A stretch of 64,000 nt of DNA from an uncultured Oscillibacter sp. (GTDB taxonomy: Bacteria; Bacillota; Clostridia; Oscillospirales; Oscillospiraceae), in assembly GCA_934574045.1 (NCBI GenBank), contig CAKTMK010000002.1:46988-110987 (forward strand). Direction: 5' to 3'. Below the pieces are notes generated by a model. The model was not told where the DNA came from and searched no databases. It saw only the letters and a list, made by a program, of their open reading frames with translations. Within the stretch, counting starts at the first letter, position 1, and each line of letters starts with the position of its first letter. Shown one piece after another: positions 36,319 through 44,080 of the stretch. The position numbers and the translations under genes are program-made.

Positions 36319-38409
36319 ATGACCACTACCCCGACCACCATGCCCGAGCTGTTCGGAAGCCTTGTTTTCACGGAGGAGACCATGCAGCAGCGCCTCTCCC
36401 CCGCCTCCTACGCCGCATGGAAGAAGTGCATCACCGACGGCACCTCGCTGGACATCTCCATCGCCAACGAGATCGCCGAGGCCATGAAGCAGTGGGCCGT
36501 GGAGCACGGCGCGACCCACTTCACCCACTGGTTCCAGCCCATGACCGGCGTCACCGCCGAGAAGCACGACAGCTTCATCTCCCCCATCGGCGGCGGCAAG
36601 ATCGTGATGGAATTCTCCGGCAAGGAGCTGGTCCGGGGCGAGCCGGACGCGTCCTCCTTCCCCTCTGGCGGCCTGCGCGCCACCTTCGAGGCCCGCGGCT
36701 ATACCGCGTGGGACCCCACCTCTTTCGCCTTCATCAAGGACGGCAGCCTGTGCATCCCCACCATCTTCTGCTCCTACTCCGGCGAGGCGCTGGATAAAAA
36801 GACCCCCCTGCTGCGCTCCATGGACGAGGTGAGCCGTCAGGCCGTGCGCATCCTGCGCCTGTTCGGCGACACGGAGACCAAGCGCGTCACCGCGCAGGTC
36901 GGCCCGGAGCAGGAGTATTTCCTGATCGACAAGAAGGGCTACGCCCAGCGCGAGGATCTGCGGATGTGCGGCCGGACTCTGTTCGGCGCCAAGCCGCCCA
37001 AGGGTCAGGAGCTGGAGGATCACTACTTCGGCGCCATCCGTCCCCGGGTCGCGGCCTATATGAAGGATCTGGACGAGGAGCTGTGGAAGGTCGGCGTCCT
37101 CTCCAAGACCAAGCACAACGAGGTGGCCCCCTGCCAGCACGAGATGGCCCCCATCTTCTCCGACGCCAACAGCGCCTGCGACCACAACCAGCTGGCCATG
37201 GAGCTGATGAAAAAGGTGGCCGACCGGCACGGTCTGGTCTGCCTGCTGCATGAAAAGCCCTTTGCCGGCGTCAACGGCTCCGGCAAGCACGACAACTGGT
37301 CTCTGGGCACCGACACGGGCAAGAACCTGCTCAAGCCCGGCTCCACGCCCAGCCAGAACGCCCAGTTCCTGCTGTTCCTCGCCGCGTTCGTCAAGGGTGT
37401 GGACGAGTATCAGGACTTCCTGCGGGCCACCGTCGCTTTCGCCGGCAACGATCACCGTCTGGGCGCGCAGGAGGCGCCGCCCGCCGTGCTGTCCATCTTC
37501 CTGGGCGACGAGCTGACCGCCGTGGTGGAGTCCATTATCAACGGCACCAAGTATACCGACGCCGGAAAGCGCACGCTGGAGGTGGGCGTGGACGTTCTGC
37601 CCGCCATCCGTCAGGACAACACCGACCGCAACCGCACCTCTCCCATGGCGTTCACCGGCAACAAGTTCGAGTTCCGTATGCTGGGCTCCTCCCAGTCCAT
37701 CTCCGGCCCCAACATCGCCCTGAACACCATGATGGCCGAGGAGCTGGAGCAGTTCGCCGATCAGCTGGAGAAAGCCAAGGACTTCCAGGCCGAGCTGCAG
37801 GAGCTGATCCGCAAGGTGTTCACCGAGCATCAGCGCATCATCTTCAACGGCAACGGCTATGACGACGCGTGGATCAAGGAGGCCGAAAAGCGCGGCCTTG
37901 CCAACCTGACTTCCACCGCGGACGCGCTGCCCGCGTACACCGCCAAGAAGAACATGGATCTGTTCATCAAGCACGGGATCTACACCAAGGAGGAGATCGA
38001 GGCCCGCGCCGAGATCCATGTGGAGAACTACGTCACCACCATCGGCATCGAGGCCAGCACCATGTCCGACATGATCCGCCACCAGATCCTGCCCGCCGTG
38101 TCCCGCTACGCCAGTGACCTGAGCGAGCGCGCGTGGAAGAAGGAGCAAACCGGCGTCTCCGCGAAGTATGAGCGGACCGTCGCCAAGCAGATCGGTGAGC
38201 TGACCGACAAGCTGCTCGACGCCGCGGAGAAGCTGGAGAGCGACCTGAAGGCTGTCCCCTCCGACTCTGTAAAGGCCATGGACTACACCCACAAGACCAT
38301 TCTCAGCGACATGGCCGCCGCCCGTGCCGACGCCGACGAGCTGGAAACGCTCACCGACCGCGCCTACTGGCCGTTCCCCGTTTACAGCGACCTGCTGTTC
38401 TACATCTGA
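36319..38409 (+). CDS. glnN: Glutamine synthetase type III
   Basis: Dodecameric GSIII of 696 residues, much longer than GSI (~450). It makes glutamine from glutamate and ammonia. Family marks are HGATHFTHWFQPMTGVTAEK and GGKIVMEFSGKELVRGEPDASSFP cut across the N-terminal beta-grasp, QVGPEQEYFLID (metal ligands), FAGVNGSGKHDNWSL, and FAGNDHRLGAQEAPPAVLS. Start ATG 36319 lies nine bases after AGGAGG. AT-rich DNA upstream (TATATAGTGTATAAG) may hold a separate promoter; otherwise it is cotranscribed with asnB. GSIII is characteristic of Bacteroides, cyanobacteria and Oscillospirales-type Firmicutes. Confidence 0.96.
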   Translation: MTTTPTTMPELFGSLVFTEETMQQRLSPASYAAWKKCITDGTSLDISIANEIAEAMKQWAVEHGATHFTHWFQPMTGVTAEKHDSFISPIGGGKIVMEFSGKELVRGEPDASSFPSGGLRATFEARGYTAWDPTSFAFIKDGSLCIPTIFCSYSGEALDKKTPLLRSMDEVSRQAVRILRLFGDTETKRVTAQVGPEQEYFLIDKKGYAQREDLRMCGRTLFGAKPPKGQELEDHYFGAIRPRVAAYMKDLDEELWKVGVLSKTKHNEVAPCQHEMAPIFSDANSACDHNQLAMELMKKVADRHGLVCLLHEKPFAGVNGSGKHDNWSLGTDTGKNLLKPGSTPSQNAQFLLFLAAFVKGVDEYQDFLRATVAFAGNDHRLGAQEAPPAVLSIFLGDELTAVVESIINGTKYTDAGKRTLEVGVDVLPAIRQDNTDRNRTSPMAFTGNKFEFRMLGSSQSISGPNIALNTMMAEELEQFADQLEKAKDFQAELQELIRKVFTEHQRIIFNGNGYDDAWIKEAEKRGLANLTSTADALPAYTAKKNMDLFIKHGIYTKEEIEARAEIHVENYVTTIGIEASTMSDMIRHQILPAVSRYASDLSERAWKKEQTGVSAKYERTVAKQIGELTDKLLDAAEKLESDLKAVPSDSVKAMDYTHKTILSDMAAARADADELETLTDRAYWPFPVYSDLLFYI

Positions 38410-38419
38410 GAAGCGTTCA

Positions 38420-38456
38420 AGAGGGCCGCGCGCCGCAGGGCGCGCGGCCCTCTTTC
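38420..38456 (+). terminator. Intrinsic terminator after glnN
   Basis: Perfect 15-bp stem (AGAGGGCCGCGCGCC and complement) with loop GCAG, then TTTCG. Confidence 0.85.
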
Positions 38457-38520
38457 GCTCCCGTCTCCCGCGCTGGGAGCACGCCGCAAGCAAAAATTTT
38501 CAAAAAATCAAAAAAAGCAC

Positions 38521-38549
38521 TTGCATATTTCAAATAAGTGTGCTATTCT
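38521..38549 (+). promoter_or_regulatory. tRNA-Pro promoter
   Basis: -35 TTGCAT, 17-bp spacer, -10 TATTCT, 27 bp before the mature tRNA 5' end. Confidence 0.7.
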
Positions 38550-38575
38550 AAGTAAGCTGATTTACAGCACTGCAT

Positions 38576-38650
<75 letters not shown>

Positions 38651-38651
<1 letters not shown>

Positions 38652-38692
38652 AGTCGGAGCAAGCTATGTATCGCTTGCTCCGACTTATTTTA
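38651..38692 (+). terminator. Terminator of the tRNA-Pro gene
   Basis: Perfect 14-bp stem AAGTCGGAGCAAGC / GCTTGCTCCGACTT, 8-nt loop, followed by ATTTTAT. It begins at the last base of the tRNA CCA. Confidence 0.85.
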
Positions 38693-38877
38693 TAAGTCAG
38701 AGCGCGCTCACGCCGCCGCTCCTCCTTTCCAAATCGAACCCGCTGCGCTGGGCTTCGATTTGGTATGGCCTAACTTGGTAGTCTGAGATCCTATAATCGC
38801 ACTCCGACCAGCTAATGGCAGATCCGAACTGCGTAATGTAGTTCGGATCTATGGTTTTATTGAGAATATTTTTTGAC
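38693..38877. other. Non-coding stretch with hairpins, no gene seen
   Basis: Contains CCAAATCGAA...TTCGATTTGG around a GC loop and a hairpin AGATCCGAACT / AGTTCGGATCT (38820-38830, 38840-38850) trailed by TTTTATT. CACTCCGACCA at 38800-38810 resembles the tRNA-Pro 3' end with one mismatch. No credible open frame. Confidence 0.5.
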
Positions 38878-38914
38878 AAACGGCGCAGGCGGGAACGATC
38901 CGCCTGCGCCGTTT
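38878..38914 (-). terminator. Terminator of the lipoprotein gene
   Basis: Perfect 15-bp stem (AAACGGCGCAGGCGG and complement) with a 7-nt loop. On the minus strand it lies just after the stop and is trailed by GTCAAAAAATATT; it may work in both directions. Confidence 0.7.
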
Positions 38915-38919
38915 TCTGC

Positions 38920-39879
38920 TTACCAGCCAGTTCCTCCAATATCAACGTGCCAGCCATCTGCGGACAGCGTGACATACCCTACGCGGCTGTACTCCAGCGC
39001 GCCTGCCGGTACATCCGCATCATTTCCAGAATACTCCACAGTGTTTCCCGCCATGGAATTCTGATAGGCACGCTCATTTTCCGGTACGAAAATCGTATTC
39101 GCATAAATGGCCCAGGTGTTCTCGCCGATCGTGCCCTCCTCCCGGAAATGCTCCGTCTGATCTTTTGCGGGCGTCACATTGCATTTCACGAAAGAAAAAC
39201 AAAATTCGCTGCCTTTGGATACCTTCAGATGGACCTCCTGCTGCTGCCGATACCTGGCCTGCGCCGCCGCCAAATAATCCTGTCCTTCATCGGCGATCGC
39301 GGTTTTGGGGTCGGTATCGCAGCCTCCGCCAAGCGCTTCGTATTCCACCGTATCGTAAAAGGAGCGAAGCGCCATGGCCGCACTCCAATCGGAATCATAG
39401 GCGTACTCCTCGGCGCCGGTAAAATAGTATTCTCCATCCCCGTACGTTAAAACGGCATAGTTTGAATCGTCCTGCACCGTGAGGGACCACCGCTCCCCGC
39501 CCCTGTCTCCCGAAAGGGACAGCCCATCCGTCTTACCTTCAGAAAAAGCCGCGGAGCAATCCTCTTTTGCGATCCCACGCCAATGAAATCCTTCGCTCGT
39601 GGGCATCCGCATGGCCCAATATGTATCCAGCGTGCTCGGATAGCTCTGCCGGACGCCCCCTTGTTCAAGGGTGATCGTAACATCCGTCCCCTCAGAAAGC
39701 GTTTCAAAAATACCGTCAAGAAGCGTTATGCCGTCCGTCCCGCTTACGCCCTCTGCACTGTTGGGAGTAAATTCCCCTTGTTCGCTCCGGTTCGGCGCCG
39801 GTGCCTGTGTTTGCGCGCTGCATCCCGCTAACGTCAAAGCAAGCGTAAGTGCAGCAAAGAAAGCCGTACTATTTTTCAT
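38920..39879 (-). CDS. Lipoprotein of unknown function
   Basis: 319 residues with a lipoprotein signal (MKNSTAFFAALTLALTLAGC, lipobox Cys20) and an acidic Ser/Gly-rich mature part without recognised domain. Notable pieces are TLDTYWAMRMPTSEGFHWRG and ALRSFYDTVEYEALGGGCDTD, with a paired Cys in EFCFSFVKCNV. The ribosome site AAGGAGG is strong. The gene is a single unit: own promoter with paired direct repeats upstream and a terminator below. Base composition is less GC-rich than the neighbours, which may mean later acquisition. Secreted sensor or stress-related lipoproteins are possible readings; none can be shown. Confidence 0.7.
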   Translation of the reverse strand: MKNSTAFFAALTLALTLAGCSAQTQAPAPNRSEQGEFTPNSAEGVSGTDGITLLDGIFETLSEGTDVTITLEQGGVRQSYPSTLDTYWAMRMPTSEGFHWRGIAKEDCSAAFSEGKTDGLSLSGDRGGERWSLTVQDDSNYAVLTYGDGEYYFTGAEEYAYDSDWSAAMALRSFYDTVEYEALGGGCDTDPKTAIADEGQDYLAAAQARYRQQQEVHLKVSKGSEFCFSFVKCNVTPAKDQTEHFREEGTIGENTWAIYANTIFVPENERAYQNSMAGNTVEYSGNDADVPAGALEYSRVGYVTLSADGWHVDIGGTGW

Positions 39880-39905
39880 GGTCGGTCCCTCCTTACTTCA
39901 TGTTT

Positions 39906-39969
39906 ATTATATAGGCGAAAAAATCCAAAAAAAGTTCCGTATTTCATGGTACTGTCTGCATATTTCATG
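39906..39969 (-). promoter_or_regulatory. Promoter region with 9-12-9 direct repeats
   Basis: Minus strand: -10 TATAAT (39906-39911) with a poor T-rich -35. Upstream are two identical 9-mers CATGAAATA at 39961-39969 and 39940-39948, separated by exactly 12 bp (21-bp period), the geometry of LytTR-type activator sites. Confidence 0.5.
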
Positions 39970-40006
39970 CAGGGGCGGGAGCATCCGCAGAATGCTCCCG
40001 CCCCTG
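39970..40006 (-). terminator. Terminator between ATC-hydrolase fragment and lipoprotein gene
   Basis: Perfect 15-bp stem (CAGGGGCGGGAGCAT and complement), 7-nt loop; no T-run. From here to 40183 I see no further gene or site. Confidence 0.5.
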
Positions 40007-40183
40007 TCATGCCGTTTTCTCCTGTATGGAACGACGTTTCTTCTTTCTCCCTTGCATCGGAACGCCTTGATCGCAAAGCTTCCCACACCGTAACGCCGGG
40101 ACCGTCCCTATCACGGCGCCTGCTCGGCAGCTCCGGCGGCCCACGGTCCGCCGACCGCAGACCCCCGCCGCGCGGCGCTTCCG

Positions 40184-40528
40184 TCATGCCCGCTTTTTGT
40201 AGCCGCAGTCGCAGTACGGCCCGCCGGAGGCCAGCGTATACTGCCGGACGAATACGGACGCGCCGCCCGCCTCGCTCATGGTGTAGTCCAGCCGGCACAG
40301 GGCGGGAGTCAGATCGTACAGGCCCAGCTTCTTCATCAGCGCGCAGATGCCGCAGCGCGTGAACCGGGCCTCGTATCCGCTGCCGTCCGGGTAAGGATAC
40401 AGCTCCATGTTCCACGAATAGGGGTTCCGGTCCGCCGCGTTCAGCCGGGCGGAGGCTTCCATGGCGGCCATGTCCCCGGGCGTGAACTTGGCCCGGCCAC
40501 TCCGGCTTTCCTTTCTTGACTTTTTCAC
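40184..40528 (-). pseudogene. L-2-amino-thiazoline-4-carboxylate hydrolase family, N-terminally truncated
   Basis: 114 residues from a GTG with a poor ribosome site. The C-terminal part matches the ATC hydrolase family (PF14196 type): ARFTRCGICALMKKLGLYDL, TPALCRLDYTMSEAGG and FVRQYTLASGGPYCDCGYKK carry the conserved cysteines. Family members are normally about twice as long, and a TAA in frame four codons upstream of the GTG ends any extension. The reading frame is otherwise undamaged. The break falls at about 40530-40545, next to a patch of foreign composition, so I read it as a gene whose 5' part was replaced. A short functional protein cannot be excluded. Confidence 0.6.
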
Positions 40529-40644
40529 GGCAAAGCTTTAAAATAACAAATAACAAGTTATCGGTAAATCCCATAGCCAAGCGCCGTGGTTTTCAGCAGC
40601 TCTGAACACTTTCGACAGGGCAGGCGGGATCTCCCGGTATGCCA

Positions 40645-40686
40645 AAAGCTTCCCAACCTGCGGTCTCTGTCAAGTCGGGAAGCTTT
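40645..40686. other. Inverted repeat upstream of the sodium symporter gene
   Basis: AAAGCTTCCC ... GGGAAGCTTT, perfect 10-bp arms 22 bp apart, followed by CTGCTG. May be an attenuator or a boundary relic. Confidence 0.4.
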
Positions 40687-40748
40687 CTGCTGTGCGAAAA
40701 ACATGACCGCCGGACCTAAAACGGTGCGGGGATGAGATGGGAGACGTT

Positions 40749-42080
40749 ATGGAGCATCGTAAAAACACCAAGAGCTTTGCCAGCCGCTGGGGCTTTATTC
40801 TGGCGTCCGTGGGATCGGCTGTGGGCATGGCCAATGTCTGGGGCTTTCCCAACAAAATGGGCAGCAATGGCGGCGGGGCCTTTTTGCTGATCTATCTGCT
40901 GTTCATCTTTATTTTCAGCTATGTGGGGCTGCCGGCGGAGTTCGCCATGGGCCGCCGGGCAGCCACCGGCACTTTGGGCGCTTATGAAAACGCCTGGGCC
41001 ACCCGGGGAAAGTCCGCCGGAAGGGCTGGCGGACTGCTGGGCTGGCTGCCTCTGGCAGGGTCCTTGTGCATCGCCATCGGCTACGCCGTCATCGTGACCT
41101 ATATTCTCAAGGCGCTGGCGGATTCCCTGGCGGGCATCCTGATGTCCACGGACACCGCCGCCTGGTTCGGTGCCTTTTCCTCCACGCCTTACGCGGTAGT
41201 GCCCTACCACATCATCGTGGTAGTGGGCACGTTGCTGACGCTGTTTCTGGGCGCCCACAGCATCGAAAAGACCAACAAGGTCATGATGCCCCTGTTTTTC
41301 CTGATCTTCCTGGTGCTGGCGGTGCGGGTGGCGTTGCTGCCCGGCGCGGCAGAGGGCTACAAATTCATGTTCACCCCCCGGTGGGAGGCGCTGAAGGACC
41401 CCATGATCTGGATCTGGGCCATGGGCCAGGCTTTCTTCTCCCTGTCTGTCACCGGCAGCGGCATGATCGTTTACGGTGCCTACCTCTCCAAGGAGGAGGA
41501 CGTGGTGGGCGTGGCCCGGCACACCGCGATTTTTGACACCATCGCCGCCGTGGTGGCCGCTCTGGTCATCATTCCCGCCTGCTTCTCCTATGGGCTGGAT
41601 GTGGGAGCCGGCCCCAGCCTGCTGTTCGTGACCCTGCCCACCATCTTGCAGGACATTCCCATGGGCCAGCTCTTCGCCGTCATTTTATACGTGGCCATGA
41701 TCTTCGCGGGAGTCAGCTCTCTCCAGAATATGTTCGAGGCCGTAGCAGAATCCCTGATGCACAGGTTCCCCAAGCTGAGCCGCTGGGCCGTGCTGGTGAT
41801 CTTGTGCGTGCTGTGCCTAGGCTTTGGCCTGGGGATGGAGCCCATCTCCAAGTGGGGGCCCTGGATGGACCTGGTGTCCATCTACATCATTCCCATCGGC
41901 GCGACTCTGGGTGCTGTCTCCTGGTTCTATGTGATGAAAAAGGACGCGCTCATCTCCGCCGTCAACACCGGCAGCGGAAAGGTGCGGGGCGGCCTTTGGT
42001 ACGGTGTGGGTCGCTATGTATATGTCCCTCTGGCGGTGATCCTCTGCTGTGTGGCATTGTTCATGCACGTGGCTTTCTAA
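40749..42080 (+). CDS. Neurotransmitter:sodium symporter family transporter
   Basis: Membrane protein of 443 residues with about 11 helices, NSS/SNF family (LeuT-like). The first helix carries the sodium and substrate site: SRWGFILASVGSAVGMANVW and FPNKMGSNGGGAF. Members take up amino acids with sodium; the substrate is unknown. Start at ATG 40749 (GGGAG upstream), an ATG four codons earlier is also possible. Unlike its surroundings the gene is rich in CCWGG (9 by my count), suggesting different ancestry. A terminator follows at once, shared with the convergent hybrid-cluster fragment. Confidence 0.92.
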   Translation: MEHRKNTKSFASRWGFILASVGSAVGMANVWGFPNKMGSNGGGAFLLIYLLFIFIFSYVGLPAEFAMGRRAATGTLGAYENAWATRGKSAGRAGGLLGWLPLAGSLCIAIGYAVIVTYILKALADSLAGILMSTDTAAWFGAFSSTPYAVVPYHIIVVVGTLLTLFLGAHSIEKTNKVMMPLFFLIFLVLAVRVALLPGAAEGYKFMFTPRWEALKDPMIWIWAMGQAFFSLSVTGSGMIVYGAYLSKEEDVVGVARHTAIFDTIAAVVAALVIIPACFSYGLDVGAGPSLLFVTLPTILQDIPMGQLFAVILYVAMIFAGVSSLQNMFEAVAESLMHRFPKLSRWAVLVILCVLCLGFGLGMEPISKWGPWMDLVSIYIIPIGATLGAVSWFYVMKKDALISAVNTGSGKVRGGLWYGVGRYVYVPLAVILCCVALFMHVAF

Positions 42081-42082
42081 CA

Positions 42083-42116
42083 AAAGGACAGCGGTCATAC
42101 CGCTGTCCTTTGTTTT
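42083..42116. terminator. Terminator between symporter and hybrid-cluster fragment
   Basis: AAAGGACAGCGG / CCGCTGTCCTTT, perfect 12-bp stem, 5-nt loop, then GTTTTC on the plus strand; A-run on the left makes it usable in both directions. Confidence 0.85.
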
Positions 42117-42613
42117 CAGCCACGGTGCAAAATGGCGTTCAGGTCCTGCCGAGGATCGGTGATGGGCTGAAGCCCATAGGCGTCCACCAGCGTTTTCACC
42201 ACCGTTTCCGACAGAAAGGCCGGCAGCGTGGGACCCAGGTAGATGTTCTTTACCCCCAGGGCCAGCAGAGACAGCAGGATGCACACCGCCTTCTGCTCAT
42301 ACCAGGACAGCACCAGTGTCAGCGGCAGGTCATTGACAGTACAGCCGAATGCCTCCGCCAGGGCCAGGGCGATGCGCACGGCGCTGTAGGCGTCGTTGCA
42401 CTGGCCCACGTCCAGAATACGGGGGATGCCGCCAATCTCTCCCAGATCCAGATCGTTGAAGCGATACTTGCCGCAGGCCAGGGTCAGTACCAGAGAATCC
42501 ATAGGCGTGGCCTTGACGAATTCCGTGTAGTAATTCCGGCCGGGATGGGCGCCGTCGCAGCCGCCCGCCAGCATACAGCTTCGGCGGGAACGGTACAATT
42601 TCTTATCTGCCAT
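42116..42613 (-). CDS. C-terminal hybrid-cluster protein (Hcp) fragment
   Basis: 165 residues corresponding to only the last third of hydroxylamine reductase/hybrid-cluster protein (usual length ~540). It keeps cluster ligands: Cys19 in GGCDG, Cys47 in LACGKYRF, Cys72 in GQCNDAYSA and Glu106 in SWYEQKA, but the His, Glu and Cys ligands and the N-terminal cubane cluster of full Hcp are missing. It nevertheless has a good ribosome site (AAAAGGAGAACAGAAA before ATG) and an undamaged frame, so a short protein may be made. Rich in CCWGG like the symporter gene. It follows the flavodoxin gene by 35 bp. Confidence 0.75.
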   Translation of the reverse strand: MADKKLYRSRRSCMLAGGCDGAHPGRNYYTEFVKATPMDSLVLTLACGKYRFNDLDLGEIGGIPRILDVGQCNDAYSAVRIALALAEAFGCTVNDLPLTLVLSWYEQKAVCILLSLLALGVKNIYLGPTLPAFLSETVVKTLVDAYGLQPITDPRQDLNAILHRG

Positions 42614-42648
42614 TTTCTGTTCTCCTTTTCGATCCGTTTCCGGCCCGC

Positions 42649-43197
42649 TCAGGCCGGACAGCCGTCCGCCCGGGCCAGCGGCAGCCCGCAGCGCTCCGTC
42701 CGCTCCATCCAGCGGGCCGCCGCGTCCAGCGCCTCCGGGCGCACGCAGTCTCCGCCGCGGAGCAGCAGCTCCAGCGCGCCGTCCTCCTCGGCGGTGCGCT
42801 CCCGCTTGCCGGCCAGCGCGGCCCCGGCGGTCTGCACCAGCGTGTCCAGCATCCGGCGGTACACGCCCCGCAGCTTTTCCGGCTGAAGCCCGCCCTGCAC
42901 CGTAAAGACCGGGACGGCGGGCGGAACGCCGTTGCGCCGGCGCACCAGCTCCGTCTGGGAACCGGTGGGTCCCATGCCCACGGCGCACACCGCCCGGACC
43001 CAGTACCGTCCGGCGGCGGTCCGGTAGCCGTTGATCCCGCCGCAGAGCAGCCAGCCCAGATACACGATCTCCGCTCCCGGCGGAAGCGCCCGCTCCGCCT
43101 CCGTCAGCGGCCAGACCGGCAGGCCCGTTCTCCGGCCCAGCAGCCGCGCGTACCGCTCGGTGCTTCCGGTGTGGGAGGTATATACGATGGCGTCCAT
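42649..43197 (-). CDS. Flavodoxin-domain protein
   Basis: 182 residues. The N-terminus [19 protein letters not shown] is a flavodoxin FMN-phosphate loop, and [15 protein letters not shown] the second strand/loop; the C-terminal third is helical and charged. It resembles short Clostridial flavodoxin-like proteins rather than electron-carrier flavodoxin, lacking the usual aromatic FMN-stacking loops in recognisable form. Starts behind AAAGGACAGAGCGG. Upstream is a 139-bp gap without clear signal, downstream the Hcp fragment; an electron-donor role for Hcp is tempting but the fragment looks foreign. Confidence 0.75.
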   Translation of the reverse strand: MDAIVYTSHTGSTERYARLLGRRTGLPVWPLTEAERALPPGAEIVYLGWLLCGGINGYRTAAGRYWVRAVCAVGMGPTGSQTELVRRRNGVPPAVPVFTVQGGLQPEKLRGVYRRMLDTLVQTAGAALAGKRERTAEEDGALELLLRGGDCVRPEALDAAARWMERTERCGLPLARADGCPA

Positions 43198-43336
43198 TCC
43201 GCTCTGTCCTTTCCCCGCCGGCCGCAGCCGCCGGCAGTCCCATGATAGCCTGACGGGATTATTCTACCTGATGGACGGCCCGGAGAATAGGCGGGTTTTG
43301 CAGGAGAATGTGTCCGTTTTATAGGCGCGCCGCCGG

Positions 43337-44080
43337 TCAGCGGCCGCCCTCCAGAAAGTCCCGGCGGAACTGGGAGGGCGTGACGCCCTCGGCCCGCTTG
43401 AACACCTTGGAAAACACGCGGTAATCGCCGTAGCCCGCCTGAGCGGAGACCTCCGCGATGGGCAGCGGAGAGGATATCAGCAGCTTTTTCGCCCGCTCTA
43501 TGCGGATGTTGGTCAGATACGCCAGAAAATTCACGCCGATCTCATTTTTGAAGAGCTGGCTGATGTACTGGGCGCTGAGATGAAATTCCTCCGCCAGAAC
43601 GCTCAGGCTGATTTCCTCGGACAGGTGCTCCTGAAGATAGCGGGTCAGGCCGGTGATGGGCCGCTCCCCCTGCGGGTCCGGCTCCCGGTCCGTCCGGCGC
43701 TGGAACAGGGAGATCTTCAGCCGGTCGATGCAGGAGCCGAACTCCTCATAATTCACCGGCTTGAGGATATAGTCCGTGATCTGAAGGCGGAGGGCCTCCC
43801 GGCAGTAGGAAAAGCTGTCGTAGCCGGAGACGATCACAAACGCCGTCTCCGGGTGCTTGATGCGGGTCAGCTCAATGACCTTCAGCCCGTTTATGATGGG
43901 GATGTTGATGTCCATAATGACGATGTCCGGCCGCAGCAGGTCGATCTGGGCCAGCGCCTCCATACCGTCCGCCGCCTCGCCGGACACCTCGCAGCCGTGG
44001 CCCGCCCAGTCGAACAGACGCTTGAAGCCCTCCCGGATCATGATCTCGTCGTCGACGAGCAGGACGTGCAGCTTTTCCAT
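43337..44080 (-). CDS. Response regulator with AraC-type DNA-binding domain (YesN-like)
   Basis: 247 residues. Receiver domain (1-~120): LLVDDEIMIREGF acidic pair, phosphorylated Asp in PDIVIMDINIP, Thr/Ser and Lys in FVIVSGYDS and DYILKPVNYEE. The C-terminal ~100 residues form two helix-turn-helix units of AraC type (LSAQYISQLFKNEIGVNFLA; IAEVSAQAGYGDYRVFSKVF). Its start lies inside the kinase gene (43-bp overlap), so the pair is coupled. Such systems commonly control carbohydrate uptake genes; no obvious target is adjacent. Confidence 0.93.
   Translation of the reverse strand: MEKLHVLLVDDEIMIREGFKRLFDWAGHGCEVSGEAADGMEALAQIDLLRPDIVIMDINIPIINGLKVIELTRIKHPETAFVIVSGYDSFSYCREALRLQITDYILKPVNYEEFGSCIDRLKISLFQRRTDREPDPQGERPITGLTRYLQEHLSEEISLSVLAEEFHLSAQYISQLFKNEIGVNFLAYLTNIRIERAKKLLISSPLPIAEVSAQAGYGDYRVFSKVFKRAEGVTPSQFRRDFLEGGR

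Noticed and set aside
36271..38493. Long minus-strand frame opposite glutamine synthetase III
   Set aside because: Shadow frame; the plus-strand protein is unmistakable.
38697..38975. Open frame across the tRNA-Pro downstream region
   Set aside because: Covers two hairpin terminators and lacks a ribosome site or recognisable protein.
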